DNA of 64,000 nt, taken from NCBI GenBank assembly GCA_037178855.1, contig JASJZC010000005.1:8494001-8558000 (forward strand), in the 5' to 3' direction. How positions within the stretch are numbered: position 1 is the first letter of the stretch; each line of letters begins with the position of its first letter. The DNA is from Oscheius sp. JU75 (Eukaryota > Nematoda > Chromadorea > Rhabditida > Rhabditidae). This document shows positions 49,339 to 58,490 of the stretch, piece by piece. A model generated the notes under the pieces. The model saw nothing but the letters and a program-made list of their open reading frames with translations, was not told where the DNA came from and did not search any database. A program made the translations under genes and the position numbers.

Positions 49339-50734
49339 AAGATTCAGATACAAACAGACTATTTGTTGTGTTCTTACTATACTCACTGGACCAGCAGCCT
49401 ACGGCTGCTTCGCCGTCGTTTGGGTTTCGGTTAACTTTCTAGTCGAGCTACCACAAATTGTGCGAGATATCTATACACCTTTTCGCTTACAACTGACTTG
49501 CCACTTGATTGTCAATAATTCTTTACCTGCCATCTTTGCTTCGTGGCCTCGGACAAACAAACACACAGAGTCAACCACAGACACCATTGCGCTTTCATAG
49601 TTTAGATAATGGTACGCCCTGGGAGTGGGGTGACATCCGATTATAAATGCATGATTCCCGACAGACTAATGGCTAAGACAGCTGGCCGGAGGCTGCCGCC
49701 ATGTTGATCCCTATAACGCCCCCTTCTCACCCCGAAATTTCTATGCATTTCAAGGCTGTGGCCACCCTAATGTCCATGTTGTCCACTTGCGCTCGATTAC
49801 ATTCTCGTTGCCTGTCTAAGCCGATCAAGGTCCTCTTTTCTGGATTTTCCGGTAATAATTCAAGCGATGAGGCTGTGAGATCTGCTAGCAGGGGGTAGGC
49901 GTTCACGCGATGTTTATCTCCTCATCGTGACAGATTGTCGTAGATAGTCCTTGCGGATATGCCCGAACTTTTTAGGCCTTGTGCTTTAATGGCTGTTAGT
50001 ACGCAACAAAACTTTTAGCTTTTCTTTGCTCCAAATGTGGATACGTCTAGAATGCATCTCCTGTGGAAAAATATAGTCGAGACAAACATCAGTTATGTTT
50101 TTTGTCATAGACTGCCTAGTTGATGTCAACACTTACTAGTTGTCCCTGTGTTAAGCCGTCTATTTTTATATTTCACAACACTTACATAATTAAAGACATG
50201 CCTGAAACTGGTCAAATCTGTTGAAAGTCTCTTGTGCTGTATGAACGTGAACAGTATCTTTCGAGTACCATCCGCAAAGTGCGAGTTCGCGTAACATTTT
50301 CTCATAAAAACATAACCATTTGTATCTTGAACAGCTACTGTTATAAGGCTAATTATAGGATATACCAATTTTGTTAGAGGGAACATAAGCTCTTGCCAGC
50401 TTTGCCATTTCCGACCCTCACGTCTTTCTTCGGCTTCATTAACATGTTTTTAGTCATGGGACTAGCAACGTTTACAGAAAAAACGTGACGTTTTCTATCT
50501 TCCCCTCTTCTCACTTTCTTTTTACCATATGTAAAATGAAGCGCTGTTATAATTAAGTTTTGCAGCTCGGGAAATTCGATCGCGCTCTGCCTTCTCTCTT
50601 TCGCGTTGTAACTCTCCTCGCTTCCTTCGGGGCCACGACTGCCCACGAACCCTTCAGGAACTTCCTTTTCACTCATTTTATGACCTTTCTCAAGTCTGCA
50701 CTCTTTCTTTATAGTCTTTAACTAAATTTTCAGT
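49339..50734. other. Gene-poor stretch with a dispersed repeat
   Basis: Holds copy 3 of repeat family 1 (about 49385-49612). A minus-strand frame at 50374-50676 is lysine- and arginine-rich, with no recognisable domain or leader, and I did not call it a gene. Confidence 0.4.
49385..49612 (+). repeat. Dispersed repeat family 1, copy 3
   Basis: Same order of landmarks as copies 1 and 2: ACGGCTGCTTCGCCGTCGTT, ACTTGCC, GCTTCGTGGCC, CGGACAAACAAACACACAGA, GTCAACCACAGACACCATTG and CGCTTTCATAGTTTAGATAA. Confidence 0.65.
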
Positions 50735-50922
50735 ATGGCCGACGCTTGGTTGTCATTTTTCTTCGCATACATGTCAACAAGGTACCGGAGGTTGCAAGAG
50801 GAATCGGACGAGGTCATTTCTTGCGATTTTTACAAAATACAGGTGCCTTTTATGTCTCTTTTGTAAGCCCCACATTTCAGAAAGCAAAGCCGAAAAAGTG
50901 GAGCCGATTCTTATGGTCCTAG
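50735..50922 (+). CDS. Possible 39-residue peptide gene
   Basis: Exons 50735-50812 and 50881-50922 are both whole codons, with a 68-base intron. TTTTCAG ends one base before the ATG, as at trans-spliced nematode starts. The peptide begins MADAWLSFFFAYMSTRYRRL and ends basic (KAKPKKWSRFLWS). There is no family match that I know. The donor GTCATT is weak, and a chance open frame is quite possible. Confidence 0.3.
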
Positions 50923-51474
50923 ACGGGAGAAGACACATACCTTGGTGAAAACTTGTGATACGAGAAAAATTCCAGTAAAATCCTAATAAAGAGCTTTTAT
51001 TGAGCGAGCTCCCGGCTCCCATCTTCTACTGGGGGCTCACAGCAATTGTCTCATCTTCATAATTATTATCCTAATCGCATTTTCTTTTTTGCATTTCATC
51101 TGCTATCGCCTCACTCTAGCCAGCTTGTGTACCAGCGATGTGCACGCAGAAAATATGAGAACAACCACGCATAATTGGGGTATTCATTATTTTTCGCATA
51201 CTGCAGAAAACAAAAAGTAAGACATTGGATTAGCATGATGAAGCACATTTTTAAATGGAGACCCATGCGTTCAGCAAAAAGAAATCAGAAAGATAACATT
51301 GATGTGCGTGTCAGGCTACAATGTCGAGTTTTCTGTCTTTTCGAGAATCAGCGACCCTTCAAAAGTACTTATGGCGTCAAAAGAATCGCTAGTCATCTTC
51401 TCCATCAGGACATTAATTTTACAACTGGGCTCAGTCGGCTGATAAGGCAGCAGCCGCACCCCGCTTCTCCAGCC

Positions 51475-52589
51475 ATGCGACAGCTCTTTGTGGCAATTGG
51501 TCCATAAATTCACAAAAATCAATGCCAACCTTCTATTTTTAGTTTTCGTAGCAGTTGTTGCGGCTCAACAATGTGTCACAACAGAGTTCAACTACTGTAA
51601 CAACAACTTGGCCGATGCTGTAGGTCTGCCCGGCCAGGGGCAGCAAATGTTCCGCAACTGGACCATCATGTACAATCAGTTCTTGTACCTTTTCGGGCAG
51701 AACCCCGGAAGCACTCAGCAGATTCTTCAAGTTTGCAAGTATGTCTTGTCCTGTACAGTTATACAGTTTGATTTTCAGTGCTCTTGAGATTTTTAATGAC
51801 TGTATTGTTGGAAGAAATAACGCAGGCTGTCTTGATATTAGGACCCTGCTACAGAATACCGACCTCCAGAATGTAGCCTGATGCGGTTTGTATTAAGGAA
51901 ACCCATATTTCAGGCCTGGTTCATTGGGGGAACTTTAGCCATGTACCAGTTCAACTGCGGACCGGGAGTTAATAGTAAGTCAATTGGGGTAATGTGCTTA
52001 ACTCAACGTATCTTATAGCTGTAGCAACGCTCAAAATAATCTTATACTTTCAGCTCTGATCCACACTAACCTCACCTGTGCTCAACGAGTTCTTCAGAAT
52101 TATCAGAACACTCTCGAGGCTTGTGTGACTTCCTATCAAAGCTCTATTACTTCCGATGTAAGAAACTCTTGCACGTAAGCTGATGGTCTTACTTTAACAA
52201 TTTAAGCTTGTAGCTACGTTAATACCCTGATCAAGTGCTGGTCCACACCCTTCTACACTGCTCCCTGCCGTCGAGCTCAAGGTGCCGATGTCTGGTGGTC
52301 GTGCGAGGCCAACAATCAATTCACCAACAATCAGTTCCCTAACTGTGGAATCGATTGTGACGGTACGGCTCATTTTTTTAGATTTTATTTCTTTTTTTAG
52401 CCATGGCCGGACCTTTCATGACTGGCGACTCCTTTGTCCAGCAACATCACAAGGTTGTTGATGGCGTGCACTGGTTCAAGATCCCTAACTACATGGCTAT
52501 CGTATGTTTTGCTCAAACCTACAGTACTTTTCGCGTTTCAGAAGGACGACAAACTCGTCGAAGTTGAAGGAGAATGGATGAACAACTAA
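51475..52589 (+). CDS. Unrecognised secreted cysteine-rich protein, 264 aa
   Basis: Eight exons in exact phase: 51475-51499, 51543-51738, 51779-51872, 51914-51974, 52054-52174, 52214-52362, 52401-52501, 52542-52589 (795 bases). Exons 1 and 2 together give a good signal peptide (MRQLFVAIVFVAVVAAQQ), which decides the start. About fourteen cysteines follow, with motifs such as CVTTEFNYCNNN, FNDCIVGRNNAGC, FNCGPG, NTLIKCWSTPFYTAPCRRAQ, WWSCEAN and FPNCGIDC. Two NxT sites (NWT, NLT) suggest glycosylation. The layout is reminiscent of the nematode DUF19-type extracellular proteins, but I cannot confirm that. Function is unknown. Confidence 0.82.
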
Positions 52590-53135
52590 CTTTCATTGCT
52601 GAACATTTGGAATGAATCATATTTAAGTAGTTTTCAAGCACTCTTCTAGTACGTTAACATCTTCCCAAAAGATTTAACTCATTTGCCTGTAGAATCGTGG
52701 AAGACAAAAACGGAAGCGGTAAAGGTTTGGCGCGATGTACCATGATCGTGTCGGTCGACTTGTTGGTCTTGTGTGATAATTGTGTCGTCTTGTGTACATG
52801 ACATCTAGAAATCATCTCTGTGATCATGTGCTTCGGGCTGCTTGCAACAGTTCTCGAATCGCATACATGTTATATAACCCCTTGCGGCGAAGCTGCTGCA
52901 ATGGTATGGGTGCGAGCGCAGCAGAGTGGGAAAAGAAGATTTGCATACCAGATGTTCCTAGCTTGTTGTGATATCACTTTCGTCCGTTGGCAGTTCGAGT
53001 GATTTCGAAATACTCGGTAAATACGAAAGTACGTCTGTCGGCATAATTTCCGCTAACGACATCGACGAGAATAAGATTGAACGCTGACTCCGCGTGGCTG
53101 AATACCAGCATCAACCTCTTACATTTGTAACAGCC

Positions 53136-56100
53136 ATGAGTGTGGAAGAAACGACGCCTGTTGGAGGAGTACCAGCCTTCTATGAAGTGAGTTGATTTTG
53201 GTTTTCCTCGGTAATAAACCAAAGAGAAAACTTTGTGATTGCATGTCTGAACTATTACTAGCATTGCTTCAAGATTTTGGTCCGCTACAAGCTTTTCTCA
53301 GCGCATTAAAGGTTGCTATTCGTCTGCCCGAAAGGTTAAAAAAAAAACTCCGCACTGTCAGGATGGTTCACACTTGTATTGGTGCGCCCGCAGAACCCTC
53401 TCCGGTGATTCCGCAGATGCCACAATCTGTCTTGTCACCACAGACATCCTAGGGCTCGATAAAACACAAAAAATGCTGTTCATCTATGTAGCAGTAAGTG
53501 ATCTTTTTACTAAGTTCATGAGCTCTGAGAACGTGGCTCATTCCATCTCCTTCCTACCTCATTAACTTTATCACCTCATTAATATGCTTTCACTTTTTTC
53601 TTGTAAATTAGTGCGCGAGGTTCATTCCCTCATTCCTCCCTCCAACATAGACGAGGTAACATTGTTTCCGGGGGTTTTGAGCACCTTGAGTCCAACAAAA
53701 AACCCTTGTCATGTCTACAAACGTGTCTTGGCCAGAACCCGAGTTATCTCCACTGTTGACTTCTTTATTTATCGAGGCAAGTTCAATCATCGATCAAGAG
53801 CAGTTTTCTCAACGAGGACTTCTTGACCGGGATGAGCGTTTCTATGAACAATGTCCTCTTTGACCCACCATAAGGGCCACATCCCGCTTTGAAGCACCAG
53901 CACCTTTCTCCAATGCAGACCCCGCCACCGCAATTCTAAATATAAAACCTGTCTAGCCAAAAGGCATACCCTGCCGTGGCACAGTGCATCACAATTTTTG
54001 TCAACGCATGCATTGGCAATAAAGAGATGGAAGAAGAAGAAGAACAGCAAAACATTCCACATGGTTAAAATTGAGGACACTGATAGCGAAGACTTCGAGA
54101 AGAAGTTCTCACCTGTTACCACTGTGATAAGGACTTTCGGCTTGTTTCACAAACTAATGCGTTCTCTTGGGACAGTTAGATGAATCAAAACTCGTTAAAC
54201 GTAGCATGAGCAGCATATATATCAACAAGCCTACTCAAAAAAAAGTCGAATGTTTCAATAATCATTCCTATCTTCAGAAAGACAGGTGATATCTTTTTTT
54301 GTGAACAGATCAAGAAAAGGATGACTGACGAGGTGATTCCTATAATATGCTTGTTTCTCCGCATCTTTATTTCAGCCACTCATTGAAGTACCACCAGAAG
54401 ACAAGAACAGCTTCTACTACGCGGTAATTGTGACCTACCTTGTCTCTCTGACCCTTTCCCTCGTTTTGAACTTTACCATGTTGCTGGTAATGTTCTCCGC
54501 GTGGAAAACTATGATGCATGTAAAGTTTTGTCATTTTTGCGAGGAGATATTTTTTAGAGACCATTCTACATTTTGCTGTTCTTCGTCGTCATCGCCAACC
54601 TAATGGCGGCTATAGCTAGCGTCTACACAAACGTCCCTGTAGTGCTGCAGCTTATCAGTTTCGCAGCTACAAAAGGCTATGTGCAGGGCAGTAAGTCCAT
54701 GAAAAAGAAGTTTATAAAATTTTTCAGCCTTGTACCAAGTTTTCGGCGTTTTCGAATCCATTTCGGACCAAATCGTGCAGTTTACAGTTCTAGCCATCGC
54801 CTTCCACAGACTCTTCATTTTTGTCGCTCCCTCCATGTCGGATATCTTTTTCGAACGGTGAGTGTGTCCTTTTCGAATATTCTGCAAGTCGATACTCTTA
54901 AACTTTCACTATTTTTCAGCTTGGGTTTCCGCATCGTCGCTGTCCTCATTTGGAGCCTGGCCATTTTCATCGCAACAGCCTTCACTGTCTGCAAGTGCGG
55001 CTTTCGGTATCCGGCTCCCCATGAATTACGCAACTCGAACGATGTCAAGAACAGTTATGTTATAGAGCGGTACTTGTACAGTTGCAACATCAGCGGTTAC
55101 GAGAAACCAGAGGGGATTGATTTCAGTACTGGGAGGGTATTTCTAGCAGTTAGTCCACGTTAAGCGTCTGGAATCAACAATTTCAGATCTACTTTGGTCA
55201 AAAGGCACTCTTTCCCGTTCTGATCTTGATCTGCTACATTGGTATTGTGATAAAGCTGCTCAAGATTCACGCTACCACCCGCTCAGGGTACGGAGAGACG
55301 GAAATTTTGAAGCAGGGCATTTTCCTCTTTCTGATCTTCCAGGTAGACTGCAGAGAACAGCAAACAATCACGGTAACAGGTTTCGACTGCAATCACTGCT
55401 TGGGCATATCTTGTCCCACTGAGGCTCAACGAAGTCTTCTCTGTCAGGAGAATGGTATCTAGTGTGAGTTGACGCCCCTTTTGGAGAGGCTTGAATTCTT
55501 GACACGGCTTCATGTGTTCTGCAAATCAGTGGAATGATGCATTATAGGAAACAATACAAAATACATAAAATAACAGAAAAAAAAACGTGAAAGATTTGCT
55601 GCAATTGAATCACAAAACAACGCGCCAATACTTATCGGCCACTCTGTAGTTCAAAATGCCCAATAGTCTCTATGTGTCTGTCTAAAACCCTAATTGCCAT
55701 TTTGTCACACATACATATCTCCCAAGATATGACTTGACAGCTTTGCAAGTCAAGTCATATCGGATCAGCTTGGGAGATGCGTCTCTGGGAGAGCGTTGTC
55801 ATTGTCACGGTAGCTGGTCTACTTGTCCTGTGTTGGTTAATTTGATAGTAACCTTATAGCTTTCCACTACGTCCGTAGTTTCGAAGTTTCGAAGTGAAGA
55901 AAAGTTCCAGTGCAGGCTATTTCCATTTCTAAACAACCGTTATTGTCTGGTCTACACGATCACTTATTAAGCTTCCGTCAAATCAAACCAACTTACGTAG
56001 CATCACCGGTAGCAAGATTACAGGTTTTAGAATTCGAATTCGGGGTTGAGGTTTCACACAATCGTGCAATAGTGGAAGGAGTAGTAGAGAATACCGCATC

Positions 56101-56509
56101 TGTGTAGATGCAAGCGTGGAGATAACAGCCAAAAATCGGTATAAAGCGTCCTTCTTTCTAGTTCCCGCTTCTGTACAAGTTGTTGCGGAAGAATTCTTTG
56201 CGCGAAGTACTGTCAATAGCTGCTATTTTGAGATTCAACCCTAGTGATACATCCCGTTTTATTTTTGATTGTTAGGTATCGGAAAAAAATAGTACTTTCC
56301 GGTATACTTTCCAGCCCATATTCGAAATTCAGGCTGAACTCCTAGCCGGAGCCCTATCTCCTCTGTTTATCATTCTCACTAACAAGGACATTCGTCAGAT
56401 GATTTTTTTCTGCGGTTGCCCGACTAAGAGAAAATCTTCTACGATTGCAAAAACACCCACGACACCAACAAATTCGGTTACACCAAGAACAACGATAACC
56501 ACAGTCTAA
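53136..56509 (+). CDS. Orphan nematode GPCR with short extracellular N-domain
   Basis: Exons 53136-53186, 53362-53493, 54376-54519, 54558-54690, then near 54727-54857, 54920-55137, 55188-55342, and a last exon near 56312-56509. The N-terminal part (SHLYWCARRTLSGDSADAT, with two cysteines) precedes helix 1 (VTYLVSLTLSLVLNFTMLLV). Helix 3 ends AIAFHRLFIFVAPSM, and helix 4 is RIVAVLIWSLAIFIATAF. A loop with CKCGF and YLYSCNISGY is followed by LFPVLILICYIGIVIKLL (helix 5). The last exon gives LLAGALSPLFIILTNKDIRQ and a Thr-rich tail. The helix 6 exon is not securely placed; SVVIVTVAGLLVLC (about 55795-55835) is a candidate but its phase does not fit. I cannot place it in a named nematode family. 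The 880-base intron 2 contains a defensin-like gene on the other strand. Confidence 0.7.
53783..54062 (-). CDS. Secreted defensin-like (CS-alpha-beta pattern) peptide, 81 aa
   Basis: Two exons, 53970-54062 and 53783-53935, both whole codons, with a 34-base intron. The leader MWNVLLFFFFFHLFIANA is a strong signal peptide. The mature part begins at once with a cysteine array: C-x4-C-x3-C-x4-C-x4-C-x4-C-x-C-x4-C. It includes the CxxxC, GGVC (G-x-C) and CWC (C-x-C) elements that define the cysteine-stabilised alpha-beta fold of invertebrate defensins. A basic tail follows. By family an antimicrobial or related host-defence peptide; no target can be inferred. It sits inside intron 2 of the orphan GPCR, antisense to it. 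Eight cysteines rather than six is within the range of the superfamily. Confidence 0.7.
55665..55790 (+). repeat. Dispersed repeat family 2, copy 2, with a long hairpin
   Basis: Shares GTCTGTCT-AA-CCCTAATT and TTTGCAAGTCAAGTCA with 17625-17760. Within it, ATCTCCCAAG (55717-55726) plus ATATGACTTGAC (55727-55738) are the exact inverse of GTCAAGTCATAT (55749-55760) and CTTGGGAGAT (55769-55778). The stem is 22 base pairs with a 10-base loop and one 8-base bulge. It lies in an intron of the orphan GPCR. Confidence 0.7.
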
Positions 56510-57099
56510 TTGATACGTTATACCAAATAAAGTTTTTCCTGTTTTGAGAAATATGTCAAAAATAGTTTTGAAGCTAAAAGGGCAATCCTACATAACAAGT
56601 TATACAGAGATTTCATTTCTAAGCCAAGTTTCCTAGCCAACGCGGCAAAAGTAAGCTGTTTGCCTCGCTCAAAACAATATTTTAGTCTCACTGTTCATGG
56701 TAGCTCGACTGAAGTTGAAATTAGAGGGAAGGACGGGAGGGACCAGGGCAGGTGGACAAAATGGAATAGAAACCGGGCAAAGTTCGAAGGAATAAGGTTT
56801 AAAAAAATGTCTTCGTAATCCTTCTATGGTACGGGAGAGATACGCGCTGTCTCCATCTCCCTACTTTGCTTTTGGTTAATTATCTTCTACAGGGAGGGAT
56901 GTGACGAATCAGACCGTCTTATCTGACCGTCTGCCATTCAAACTCAATGCATTTGTGTCAACATGATCCACTATAGTAGAGTATTATTCAAAAGTCGGTA
57001 TTATTGTGTCATATGCAGATTTTGTTCGAACAAAGTTTTATTTTCGGCCCCCAAAACAGTATAAAAAACCATATTTTGCTGTCATATCACCATTGAAAA
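56510..57099. other. Intergenic stretch
   Basis: AATAAA near 56526 probably ends the GPCR transcript. A TATAAAAA sequence near 57060 lies about 40 bases before the next ATG and may be its TATA box. I see no gene between them. Confidence 0.45.
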
Positions 57100-57567
57100 A
57101 TGTACACCAAGTTCCTTCTCCTTCCGTGCTTTCTCGTCACAGTCACCGCTGTCAAGATCAAAGTAAGATTGTTCATTTTAAATGTCTAACACAAGAAAGC
57201 TTAGATAGCGAATACCATGGGAAAAGACACCACTGCTACTTTCTCCTGTAAAGGCTACTATACCGAGCCGACCATTGATGAGACCCAGCACTTGACAGAT
57301 GGACAGGATCACATCTTTGAGTTCGACTACCAGTTTCCTCTGACATGTCCGACGAAGTTCTCCTGTGGAGTCAGTGGCGGAAAGACTGGCGAGGACTCGG
57401 ACAAGCTCGGCAAATTTGAAGTGTCAGTGATCTGTACTGATATCGAGGAAGGCTACTTCCTTCGAGGTGACGGCATCTACAAGGGAACGCTGACCGGGGG
57501 AGATATCCAGAAAATTTCTGATTTCAAATGTTGTCCTTTTGCTGATTGTGCCTGTGACAAGCACTGA
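57100..57567 (+). CDS. Unrecognised small secreted protein, 141 aa
   Basis: Exons 57100-57162 and 57205-57567, both whole codons. The leader MYTKFLLLPCFLVTVTAVK is a signal peptide. The mature chain is acidic and beta-rich in look (HIFEFDYQFPLTCPTKFSCG, GKFEVSVICTDIEEGYFLRG) with eight cysteines, ending CCPFADCACDKH. Length and layout recall nematode transthyretin-like proteins, but the signature of that family is not visible, so I leave it unnamed. AATAAA (57573-57578) lies just past the stop. Confidence 0.8.
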
Positions 57568-58490
57568 GCACGTAATAAAGCTCCTGGAATGAGACAACGA
57601 AAAAATATTGACTGAAAACTTGGTCACAGAAACTGCTTTCAGTGACACAGCTATAAATATGTCGGCTCTTTTTCTTGCCTATTCCAAGCACTTTGACCAT
57701 CCCAAGAAGTTGTCTTACTTTGACCACCCTAGCACGCCAGCAAAAGAAATGGAAACGATTCATTTTTCCTTGGAACGATCAATAGTAAGGAATGTTCTTG
57801 GGGGTCAAAGGGAGCCACTATAACTAGGACAACTCCAATTCTGTCGCTATCAGTCTGATCAGTTCAAATTCTGCTTTTGTCACCTGCTGTCTCTCTCACA
57901 GCCTGTCAGTTTATCTACGTGAATAAGTCTGCTACACTACAGGTTTCTGTTGCCAATCTTTTAGAAACCATACTCACGACCTGCTCTTCATATGCCCATT
58001 TCAGTCTTTCTCTTCCACCAATCTGTTATCCGCCCTTTCCCTACCCATGCGGGCACTCTAATAACTCAAGTTCTGAAAAGTCATTCAAAATTCCCGTTCT
58101 TTCCAGCAACAATGTCCACCCTCCGCTCAGAAACTGTGTCGCTCCTTGTTCGGGAGTTGACATTAGTCGATTCACCATGACAAGCTATACCTCGTCGTTT
58201 TGATCCTAACTTCCACTTCTCTTTGACTCTATCCCTGTATTTCTACGCATACTGGGCTTGCCACCAAAGCTTCGAAATCTTATTTAAAATTTATTTCAGA
58301 GACAGTTTAACCGAAAAAGAGATAGATAGAGATTGGGTTACAAGCTAGAGATAATATTTAGAGATAACAGAAACAAACGTTAAGTTTTGGAGATTACTTG
58401 GACTGCTCGATTACACGAGATCTTGAAAACAAAAGTAGCAGATTCGTAGCTGGAGAGACTTCTTTGGACTTTCTCTCTTCCTTCCTCCGT
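57568..58490. other. Intergenic stretch
   Basis: Only short frames without resemblance or leaders on either strand, between two convergent transcription units. Confidence 0.4.

Noticed and set aside
50374-50676. Minus-strand 100-residue basic frame starting MSEKEVPEG
   Set aside because: Low complexity, no domain, no convincing splice partners; could be chance.
57608-57823. Plus-strand 71-residue frame starting MTENLV
   Set aside because: Short, contains a local sequence repeat, no leader or homology, lies in the 3' region of the secreted gene.
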